Assembly (NCBI RefSeq): GCF_964355755.1
Contig: NC_092671.1
Location: 935,001-999,000 of the forward strand
DNA: 64,000 nt
Origin: Antedon mediterranea
Lineage: Eukaryota; Echinodermata; Crinoidea; Comatulida; Antedonidae
Direction of reading: 5' to 3'
Part shown: one piece after another, positions 50,301 through 62,300 of the stretch
Position numbering within the stretch: the first letter of the stretch is position 1
How the letters are laid out: every line of letters starts with the position of its first letter
Program-made: the position numbers and the translations under genes
The notes under the pieces: model-generated
What the model was told of the DNA's origin: nothing
Databases searched by the model: none
The model's input: only the letters and a program-made list of their open reading frames with translations

Positions 50301-53300
50301 CCCTTATGAATATGATAAATATGTAATTTACATATTCTTATTATCTAATAGTAATACCAGATAACCAGATAATATCAGATCATTGACTATTCATACTGGA
50401 TGTAACACCTGTACTATGTTCAAATGCAAATACTTATTATAGAACAAAACAGCATGCATATAAAATAATTTCCATTGTTAAAGTAAACACCAACTACACT
50501 GTTGCTATTTCACCCTCTCTCAATAAAATTATATATTTTAGAAACCGAAATGTAATTTTAATTAGCAAAACAAAACAAGCTTAATTGAATGAAAGTAGTT
50601 AAGTTAGTGCTAAGAACGGTGCTAAGCTATCCTATTGGTGAAATGCAAGAGATTGAGTGCGCTGAAAACAAGCTGAAAGAGGAAGAAACGTGATTGGATG
50701 ATGAGTAAACCAATAGGTGGAGGTTACTCACAATTTTTGAATCAAAAGATCATTTTGTATTTCAGCTAGATCTCCGTATTTATGTACAGTGTCATGTAAG
50801 CTGGACTGACTGACTGATAGTGCTGTGATTAAACTAACAGGACAAAAACACACACATTTAACAGTAGGTTGTGAGTAGGGGTGTAGGGTAACTAGGGTGT
50901 AGGGTAACTAGGGGTTGAGTAGGGATATAGGGCAGTTAGGGTATAGGGCAGTTAGGGTGTAGGGTAGCTAGGGTGTAGAGAAGCAGGGGATAAGAGTAGA
51001 GTGTGAATATTTGGCAAGGATGATTAAAAACATAAATCAAGTAGGGGTTATATGATGAGAGAAGACTAAGCTTGGTTCCAACTTAGACACAACGTAACAA
51101 ATGGTTACTTGACCAATCATGATGCGATGGCTCATCCAAACTGTTGCTTGGGATTGGTCAACTCACTTGCATTGTACCTGCATCATTGCATTACGTCCAA
51201 GTGAGAACCAAATTTTACATTTCACTTCTATTTTATAGAGAGCGATAGAAGGTTTGGTGTCCATTTATATATGGAAACTGGTTTTTTCATGTTGAAATTG
51301 TTAGAAGAAAATGTAAATGTGAAGAAATGGGACAAGTGACAAGATATTAATGTGACAAGTGACAGAGTGGCATGGAATGTCACTGAGACAGGAAGGTACA
51401 TTCAAAGTGCGAGGGGAAGAGATTATTGGGGAAAAGGTAAATATACATTAACATACAACAAACAACTTTTTATATTTACAAAACAACATTGAACATTAGT
51501 TAGGTTTATACCTATTAGCTTACTTAATATATCAACACTACGTCTTTGTTAAATAATAATAATAATATAAATATTAAATATATTTCAATATCAAAATGCA
51601 TTTTTTGCATGCAATAATAAAAACACCAATATTTAGTTTAGTTTTTATTTAAATTCATGCTGTAATATTCATTTTTCTTTGAGTAAACACCTAAAGAACC
51701 ACTGCTGAAGAAAATTTGCATTGCTGTATTTTTGTGAAGTCTAGATAAATATCATACAATCCAACTTTATTAAGAAAAAAATAAATTGATTTGATCCACA
51801 GAGACAAGCAAAATTTGTGTATGAATACCAGGGAGTTGTTATTCCCTGTGAATACATACATCTAGAAATACATACTGTTCACATACATTAATGTGTACAA
51901 TTGAAATACATACTGTTCACATACATTAATGTGTACAATTGAAATTCATTAGTTATTTGAGGCAGCGTTTGTTCTTATGACTTACTAAATATTTTAGTTT
52001 TACCATAACCCAGTGAATAATCTCAGTTCTTTGTATGAAGAATGAATGGATAACAAAATATGCTTCTTATAAAACAGTTAAAATGAAACAAAATATAACC
52101 TACCAAGTTGTCATCAGTAATTTGCTGTTAACATTTATACAAACCCTCAATATATCACTACGCATACACACACCACCACGCGCATATACCTACCACCAAT
52201 ATTTTTGTATTTTTTATATTTTGTACTGTTTGAGCTTGTCAACAACAAAAAATAGTTTGGACCAATAACTAACAGTATTCTGTAAACACTTACTGATTGG
52301 TCATTTTCAACGACTGGTACGCCATCTCCAAGTCACCATCTTTATTCAAATCTTCAGCTGCTTGGTCCACATACAACTGACGGTCAGTGTTAGTTCCAGC
52401 GTCCACGACATCTGGTGTGGCCACTTCTCGATGAACTATTTGCTCAGTCTTTAATTTAATGATTTCATCACGATGTTTTTCATTTTCAAGATTCAATACT
52501 TCAATCTGCTGGTTGAAGACTTTGATGACTTGAGATCCATCACCTTCAGATGCTTTTTCTAAAGACTCTTTGTACATTTCTACTTCTTCTCTTAGTTTAT
52601 TATTATCTTCTTTTAGTCGCTGCATCTGTAAATGTAATTCATTTTAAATAATAATGAAAAGTGTCCTCGGTTTCAAAATATTATTTTTCTGGGTCTTCTT
52701 CTGGCTTATGCTTTATAGAGCTTCATTGATGTTATGTTGAACAAATAAATAAAATTATTATTACCGATCTCAACCTCTTTGTTGTTATATCACTCATGAC
52801 CAAAAGCTAAATGTTTCAGCCAAAAGAATTTACCTGTAGGTTTGTGGTGTGAATTTCTTTCTCTAAACCATTGGAACGCTCTTTGTTAACATCATCCTTC
52901 TTTTCTAAATCAACCTCTAACTGCTTCTTTTCTTTTTCTAAATCTTTTAATCGTTTTTGCAATTTTAAGAAGATACTCATATCCATACTGGCCTTTTCTT
53001 CGCCTTGTTCCTAAAATGATACAATTATTTTAGGTTTAAAAATGTATGACAACTTGATAAAATTTGAGCTAAAATTTAATTGTGTAAGTGTAAATAAATT
53101 AATAAGAAATAAATAATAAAATGCTGTGCTCATGCATAAATATTTGTATAAATTATTTTTGTTTATCTCCGCCTGCTAGTGGAATTTTTTTTTAAATCTC
53201 TGTTGGCTGTGAACTGAAAAAAAACATACCTCAATTTCTCTATCTACAGTGTCGGTGTCATCTAAATCAGTAGTGCTTAGCGTACCATACCCAGATTCAC

Positions 53301-56300
53301 TTCCCTCCTTCACATCTATCACAATTTGCCTTTCTACTGGATGCGATTCTATCGTTTTTACTTCCGTTTCTAAACTTTTCACTTCATCTTCCAGGTTTTG
53401 TTTTCGTTGTTCTAGCCGCGTGTAATCTTGTACCAGTTTTTGATGATTGTATCGTTCATCTTCTAGATCTTTACGAAGACCCGCAGTTTCATCTTCAACT
53501 TGTTTTTTAATTTCACCTAAAATAATATCAATTTGTCTAATGTTTACCATGTTTCCTAATTTTAATTTCTCTATAGCTTTGTGACTTTATGTGACAAAAA
53601 ATGTGATGTGCCCATATATGGACATGATGATGTCAAAACACTAACATATTTGGGCATATCACTACCATATTTAGAAAGCATACTGTATGTGTGTAGATAT
53701 GTATATAATTTAACACTGTTAGTGACATTGGTACGTACCTTCCATTCTCTCGCCTTGTTCTTTAAGTATATTTTCTTTTTCAAGAACATCTTTCCTTAAC
53801 TTCTCACTTTCTGCTTCTAATAATTTTTTCTCCTAATAAAAAAAAAAAAAAAAATTAACAAGAGTTGTAGATCAATTTCTTTAAACAATGGAAAACACAT
53901 TTGATTTAGAAAAAAATTCAAAATTGACAATTTTTCACTGTATTCATCATTAACGATCAATGATTAGTTCCCATTCCCTGTGAAGTTTTTGAGTTGTGCG
54001 TAGCATATACATTTTCCAAATGCAGTTGACTTATTAAATATAATTGTAGCAAAGTACTAATAATAGCTCGCATACAACAAATATCTTCTCCAATCACAAA
54101 CAAACAATCTCATATAAGCTCGCAATCAACTATCCAATGTATTTCCAATCACACACAAACAATCTCATATAAGCTCGCAATCAACTATCCAATGTATTTC
54201 CAATCACACACAAACAATCTCATATAAGCTCGCAATCAACTATCCAATGTATTTCCAATCACACACAAATAATCTCATATAAGCTCGCAATCGACTATCC
54301 AATGTATTTCCAATCACACACAAACAATCTCATATAAGCTCGCAATCAACTATCCAATGTATTTCCAATCACACACAACACAAAAAATCTCAACTTTGAT
54401 CCTCTCAATAATTTCCTGCAATAAACTCCAAGAGTGGATAAGTATAATGATAAATACTGAATACTGGTAAAACATTTCAGTCCTGTAAAGGTAAAACAAG
54501 ACTCAAGTAAGTCTCAACAATGACAATAATGATAACGTTGATTTTGATAAATGATCAATTATAATTAATTGATGACACCTTCTTCTGTTGAAAATTAATT
54601 TCAAAATGACAACAATGTGGAAAACAAACAAAAAACAAGATAAAAACAAGATGGTCTGTCCTTGCATCCTTTATTGCCAACAGAATTAAAAACTAATAAT
54701 TTGATAAAATAATTATATTTTTTAAATATTGTACTGACTCTAGTATAAGGTAAGGACCAACATTTTCATAAAATAAGATGAAAATAACTTGGTGGATGGA
54801 CTTAGACTGAGACCAAGGAAGAGTGAAATTACAATGATGTCACTCTTCTCGGCTGAGACAGTACAGTATTAATTAATAATAAAACATAATGTTCTAATTT
54901 TAAAACAAAGGGTCAGGATAAACAAAGACAGACCACATAACAAACAAAACATAAACAAATAAACAAGACAGTATCTAGACCAAGCACTAATGATTGTTCC
55001 ACAGGCCTAGGAATACCCGTAAAGATTAGGCCAAGAACTTTGTGAGATATCTTGTAAATTGGACAACAAATAACAGGTGAAAATATACCTTCCTAAAGGT
55101 CTGTCTACACTACCAAACTTTATGTGACAAAAAAATGTGATGTGTTTATATATGGACACGATGATCTTATATCTCTACCATATTTATGCATATCATTACC
55201 ATATATGGGCAGATCACACTTTTTTGTTTGATAGTGTAGACAGGGCTTTAGTGGAGATAACGATAAACTTTTAATATTACATAAAATGTAAATACAGTAT
55301 GTTTACAAGGTATGTAACTAATGAAGTCTTCATATTGCACATTTTAGAAAGAAATATGAAATTACTGTGAAAAATTGTTTCCTAATTTTAAACATACTAT
55401 TTGTGTAAATTCACTAATTATTTCTACTTGTTTGAAATACTATAAAAATGCCTGCACTTTATTTACATTTCATGATTTTAAAAGTTTTAAGCTGAATGCA
55501 AAATAAGTAATAATTTTATGGTTTCTATTTTTAAAAATGGTAATATTTTAAAAAGTTTATGTGTTTTATACTTAATTAAATATATATTATATAGATTATA
55601 TTAATTAAACTAAATATATTTATAATTAAAATGTATTACTGTTTGATTGAGTATAGAGAACTAAGTACATTTGCCCGAACTTGGTGGCTTATGCTCTATT
55701 TAACACTGGATGTGGCAAAGTGGGATTGTACAGGAGTTATTAGTAAGTTAGTTTGGTATATAACTGGCTTATTAATGATAAAAACGTAGTGATTGTTAGT
55801 ATACTAGCACTGTGAATGTATTAGTGAACAATACACAAATATCAATAAAAGTTACTTTATTATTGAATTTGTAATATACAGCCTACCAATAATAGTATTA
55901 TTGCATTCAATGTATGTATGTTATTTTTAAGCTGTGATATTAGAATGAATATTAGTATGTTAGTTTTGTAATACTTTTCACATTGTTTATGTATTAATTC
56001 AGTTTTAATATAATTTAATTATTATATATTAGTATTAATATCAATTTATTATGTAAACTGAATATTTATAATAGATAGATAAATTTGTGAAAATATGATA
56101 TGGCATATTATGTATATATTTTATATAAATATTGCTGTAATAATGCAGTCTCAAACTCTGTATAATACTCTGAAATCCACAAATTCTCCCAACATTTAAA
56201 TAAAATTGTCCAAAGGATCTCAAAGGAACTCCTCCCAACTAAAGTAATTGAATCATCAATTCAGACCCAGTTGATTGGTGTCCAATATTGAAAAAGTGTA

Positions 56301-59300
56301 AATCTAATATATAAAATATAAACAGCTTTGCATAGATATATAAATGATTTCAGCGGTGCAATTGTAGGGTGTGATTTTTTTTTTTTGAGCATTTTTTTTT
56401 TCCATTGAAATGTCAAATAATATGCTGAATTTAATGTTTTGCAATATACTTAAACAAATTTAGAAGATAGAGGAGCCAAGCCACGTAGGCCGCACCTGGA
56501 TAAGCCTATGACTAGCTATCATGGACATATGGAAGACGGAAACATTGAGGTGAGATTTACAGAATCACTCAAGTTATCAACCACTCAACACAAAATATCA
56601 TGTCACAACCTCATAAAAACGCTCTCGCATCACATTATATAATATTAGCCTGGCAGCAAATTTTGTTTCAAGATTAGCTTATGAAGACACCACAACTGCT
56701 ATTAGTATATTGTTAATATACGCACAACCCTAAATGGAATGTTATTAGCTGAAATATAAGTTATGTTAATAATAAAATATATAAAAATATATAAAATAGC
56801 ACCTTTAAATGAAAGTTTTGCACATTAAAACAATATATATATATAGTCAACAATTAGTAGCTAACTACTGCAGAAGTATTAAACAGGAAAGGGATTTTTG
56901 AAAGGCAATTTGGATGGAATGATACAAGGTGTTCTTTTTATTATTGTACAAACTACTTTAGTTTCCATGCTAAAATATCATTAAAATAAAGGAATGAGAA
57001 ATGAGGTTACTAATCCTTATCAAGGTGTTGTAAGACTGTTGCCATGATCTTGGCAAAACTTAAGTACATTCTGTAAACCTGTCTACTATCTAATCTAAAA
57101 TAAGGCTTCACCTGATTAAACTGTTCTTGTGCAGCTTTCATATCTAATAAGAGTTTGTCTCTTTCGGTTCTCGTCTCGTCTAACTCGCGTCTCAACTTTG
57201 TAAGTTCGTCTTCCATCTCTACCTTCTTTTTCTGCAGCACGTCAACTTCTCCTCCGCGGCTTTCCATTTCTTTAACTTTTGTTTCTAGTTTTATTATAAC
57301 TTCCTCTTTTTCTTTATTCATTGATGACACCTTTGCCTAGAAAAATAAACATATATTATCAATTAATGGGGAGAAAACAGAAAATTAATTTCAGTATTCT
57401 ACTATCCGTTTTTTAGTTTTCAATCCTGATTTGAATAACATAATTTAAAATATATTTATTGCAAACAAAAGTAGAAATATGAATATATTATGTAGTTTTA
57501 ATTTACTCTTAAAAATAAATAAAAAGAAGCTAATATAATGGAAGAAGCAGAGATGTCCCTGAGTAGAATACAGTATCTCATGCTAATACCAGGGAGTTGT
57601 TAACAACACCCGGGTAATACCATAGAGATCTCTATGGTATTACCAGGGACTTGTTAACAACACCCTGGTAATACCATAGAGATCTCTATGGTAATACAAG
57701 GGAGTTGTTAACAACACCCTGGTAATACCATAAAGATCTCTATGGTAATACAAGGGAGTTGTTAACAACACCCTGGTAATACCATAGAGATCTCTATGGT
57801 AATACAAGGGAGTTGTTAACAACACCCTGGTAATACCATAGAGATCTCTATGGTAATACAAGGGAGTTGTTAACAACACCCTGGTAATACCATAGAGATC
57901 TCTATGGTAATACAAGGGAGTTGTTAACAACACCCTGGTAATACCATAGAGATCTCTATGGTAATACAAAGTTCAAGATAACTCTTACAATATTTGGTTT
58001 GGAAACTTTATAGCACCTACCTGTTGATTAAGTTTCTGTTGAAGTTCAATGATTTTATTTTCCATTCCTATATTTAGTTTCTTAAAATGTTCAACAGACT
58101 TGGCTTCAATCTATAAGAAAAGTGAATTATTTCAATGTGTTGATATGCTTCAGTGAACAAGTGACAATTTTGAATGCCTTTTATACGCTTGAATGGGCAA
58201 GTTGACAATTGAAATGTTACAAACAATTTTATGTCTATTACTGTAAAATGAAAAGGTTGTTGTCAACAAGAAAAGAAAATATCTCTGTTTTGAACACCTT
58301 ACTAGAAAAATCACCTAACTTGAAAAAAGTGAAATATCAGGAGAATTTGTGAAAGCATAGAGGGCGTTAATAAATAAAAATACTATAGAACGCTCTATAT
58401 ATATGACTGGCTGGTATTAAGAATGCCTCTAAATATTCATACTATTATTAGTTATCCGCACCTTGTTATTAATATTATTATATAATATGAATTCCCAGAA
58501 GTGGCCTAGCAGAAGAGCCTAAAAAATGATACAATATGTTTTTTTCCCATATCAAAATTAATCTACAAATTTGCACTCTTGGCGGGAGACACAGGATTGA
58601 CTTAGAATATCAGAAACCTCCTACGATTAGACTTCTTATAGAAGACTTTTTGAAGTCTGCCTTACTACAGCACATCACCACCATAATTTGGAATGTCAAT
58701 AAATGTATTATGTCTAAAACCATGTGAAATTTAAGTTAAGTAAATTGCAAATCCAATTAAAGTGCTTTGTCTCAACTCCTACGAACAATAAAAACAAATG
58801 TAGAATGATATGTTGAATATAAAAAAAGGAAAAATACAGATACCTTAAGTTGTTTCAATTCTCTCTTTGCATACATTCTTCTTGTACAACATTGTAATAA
58901 TATAATCGCTTTGCGTGCTTTTTGATAAGATCTCCTGGCAAGCAATCCTCTTGTGTATCTTTGTATCGTTGTGGCTCGTGCTTCCCGTAGTACTTCTTTG
59001 TAATAACGACGACCGTACATACCACGAGTGAAAGCTTGGATGGTAACGACCGCCCTCCTGATATGTAAGTAAGCCTTGCGCTGCCTGTAACGCCGCCATG
59101 CTTTCTGTAGACGTATAGTTGCTTTAGTTCTTCGCATGAATTTCACCAATCTATAAAACAAAATTGTGAATTTTATTGTTCCTTGCTTAATTTTTTTTAT
59201 ATTTAATAAAAGCCAAGAATCTATAATACTAAATAGAATATTAACGATCAATAAAATAATAATAATAATTGCTTATATAGCACTTTACCAAGTTGATCAC

Positions 59301-62300
59301 ATACTTTGTTTCAGATATAAACAAAAAAAATTATCAATCTCTTATTTAAAAAAAAATATGTTTAAATCACCTTCTTGCATTTGTGGCTCGAATATGTTTC
59401 TGTAAAACAACAGTAGCTGCCTTCAACCGCTTATAACGCTTTCGTTGTAAATATCCACGTACTGTCTTCTGCATACGTACACAAGCCTTCTTTAACAGGT
59501 CTGCTCTCAATTTCTCCATGTAAGCAACTTGTCCCGCACGGAAGAAAATCTTTGTCTTTCCAAACTGATATTTGTCAGGATTCTAGGTTAGGAAAATTAA
59601 AAAAGTTATTTTTTATTATCGTTAAACAATGTTGGTTTCTTTATTGTGCTGAATTAATCAACTGAATTGAACAATTTTTTGGGTTACTATTACTAATAAA
59701 AGCAGTTAGAGGAGAGAAGACCAATAATTACCCGTTGATATACATGTAGTGCTTCTCTCCATTTAAAATACATTCTGTAATCTATCAATATATATTCATA
59801 AATCCAAAGGCAAATTACTGAAAAATTTAAAATGTTGTGGGTATCAGTGGCTGGATCTCGACAATGGAGATACAAAAAACAAATGCGAGAAGCTAAATCA
59901 AAACAATAAAGTAAAACAGCCAGAAAAGTTAGCAGAGCTTTCGGGCAACACTAACCCTTGTATTCTATTGTTTTGCTTTTCATTATTCTAGCAATGACAA
60001 ACTTACTGTTATTAATCTTGTTAGAGTTTTCTCTGCACTTCCTCGCATATTATTCCTATTTGCTTCTTTCTTTATCATAAGAACTCGGTATCTTGAGAAA
60101 AACTCTGGATAAGTCCACCTGTAATATACAAAATCATGTTACTCTGCCCTTTGTAACAAATTTTATCTCATTATCATATTCCTCTTGAAACATACTCCCA
60201 TAATGCAATAATCAGAGCAAATTTTCAACAGAAACCCAACCAGAATTGTCAATTATTTGAACAGAAACAGAAAGAAAAGCCACTTCATAAATATTTATGA
60301 GTCTGTTAGATGCAATAATGGTTCCAAGCGACTGATATACCCTAAAATGGGCCTAAGGAACAAACTAATAGAATTCATTGTTTTTATAATTTAACAAGAA
60401 GATATGTCATATAACAATATTAAAAGTATGTTCACCTTGATGGAAATCCTGCGGCACTGATTCTGATCGTTTCCAACACACCGCAAGCTCTTAGTTGTTC
60501 TACCGCCCTCTTGGGTTCATAACAGAACGATTCTTTCAAATCATTTGGTTTAATGCATCTCACATAATGAGGAGTTGTACTGTTTAGTTTGGTCATCAAA
60601 ATCTTTAAAGAATCTCGGAACTAGAACAAAAAAGCATTTTAAAATATGATAAATATTATTATATTATGATAAAATAATATAACATCTTAACTTGCTAGCT
60701 AAAATCAAAGTCAACTGTGTCTTGGGTTCACTGTACAGTTACTATACACTTTATTTTATCTATAACCAAATTCTTTTTCACCTCACCTTAAAATTACCTC
60801 ATGCAATTTGTTTGCAGTATATATCATTATCAACCAGGTAACTCACCATTTACAGTACAACTACAACCATGCTAACTACTGTGTGTCATTTTTTCCTATT
60901 TATTTGTAGCCACAACCATGGGCAGGCAAGCAAGTTATCCCATGCTATACAGCATCTAACCTAACGCTAGCCTTTCCATCCATTATCTTACTACACTTAA
61001 GCTTCATTCCACAGCCTCTTTAAACGTGAGTGCTAGAGGTTGTGTGTGAGTTTAACGCTAGGACAATCACAAACCACCACCTGTGTATGTAGATCACTGT
61101 ATATAATGATCTTAAATTAACTGTGAAATCTCCACCACCTGTTAAATTATATACTCATTAACATCGATTCTACAATGACATTGACACCTGTGAACACAAT
61201 GAATACCTGTATCAATATACACCACCTGTGATTCATGATTTAGAAAATACACATGTATGTCACATCAAATGAAACAAGTATAGTATTAGATGAGCCTCAT
61301 AAGATATACATTTTTTAAATGGTTCAATAAGCATTTTAAATTATTATTTTGTATCAAAAGCATAACTTTTTTTGTATCAAAAGCATAACTTTAAAAAATG
61401 TATAAAATAGGAATTTTTCTTGTCCTAAGTACTGCTACCATTCGGGTTGCTTAAGTATGCACTCAATATATTTTTTCATAAAGAATATAAAGCTATGGCA
61501 GAATAAAGTAGAAATTGACTACTAAATATTATGATGATGATGATCTCCAGGAAATCTTGATTTATTTATGTGATTTAAAGTACTTACTAAATATTCATTT
61601 GTACAAATATGAAACAACAGAGGGCAACAAGATGCTTACAATTAGAGTTGGTGACGTAATACCCTCTGCAACCACCCTCCATTCAGGGATTGCGGTAGAT
61701 GCTGAACCTATCACAATTGTAAGCATCTGTTGATGTTCTATACGCTATATATTGCTTAACACTTGAATGGACAATTGATCTATTGTGTTATTAACCTATT
61801 GATATTAGTGAATATGTTGTATGTTAGTATAAATAGTGTTCACACTTTGTTAATTAAGGTTAAGTTTGTGATAAATAGGAACTACAAATTACTAACTGAC
61901 AAATCTTAAACACATCAAATTCAGTATACAGTATTATTATATTTTGCCGGGTGTACTGTATAATGTGCAAAGAGTACATGCAAGTTATCAAAGACTAAGC
62001 TATAAAAGAATCATAGCAAACATATTATTTTTCCCGCTAACCATGATATACTGTATATGCCAATTTGTTTGCATTTTGTTTATAGGTTGTTACCATGGAT
62101 ACCAACCTGACTTCCGACCGATTTCTTCATTTCTTTTGATTTGCTTTTAGAATCCTGAAGCTGGAAACCACACAATTATTTAAGTAAAGTGACAAAATAT
62201 TGTCACCATTCCAGAAATTAGTATTAGAACGAACTTAATTTCACTCTCTTTTTGAAATCAATTGAAAATGCTCAGTTTTAAGCTAAATACTAAGAATTCA

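Larger units (their letters stand above)
49452..58110 (-). other. MYO5: Myosin V exons: coiled-coil rod
   Basis: Exons 58021-58110 through 49452-49529 encode Glu/Lys/Leu heptads: [20 protein letters not shown] at the neck junction, long basic-acidic coils, the family landmark [20 protein letters not shown] (52834-53010), [11 protein letters not shown] (52294-52625), and [18 protein letters not shown] (49452-49529). A Ser/Thr/Asp-rich break ([20 protein letters not shown], 53230-53516) sits at the usual hinge. These coils dimerise the motor. Confidence 0.92.

Noticed and set aside
50879-50980. Interstitial telomeric repeat (tagggt-rich)
   Set aside because: Units are 16-22 bases and irregular, not a hexamer array.
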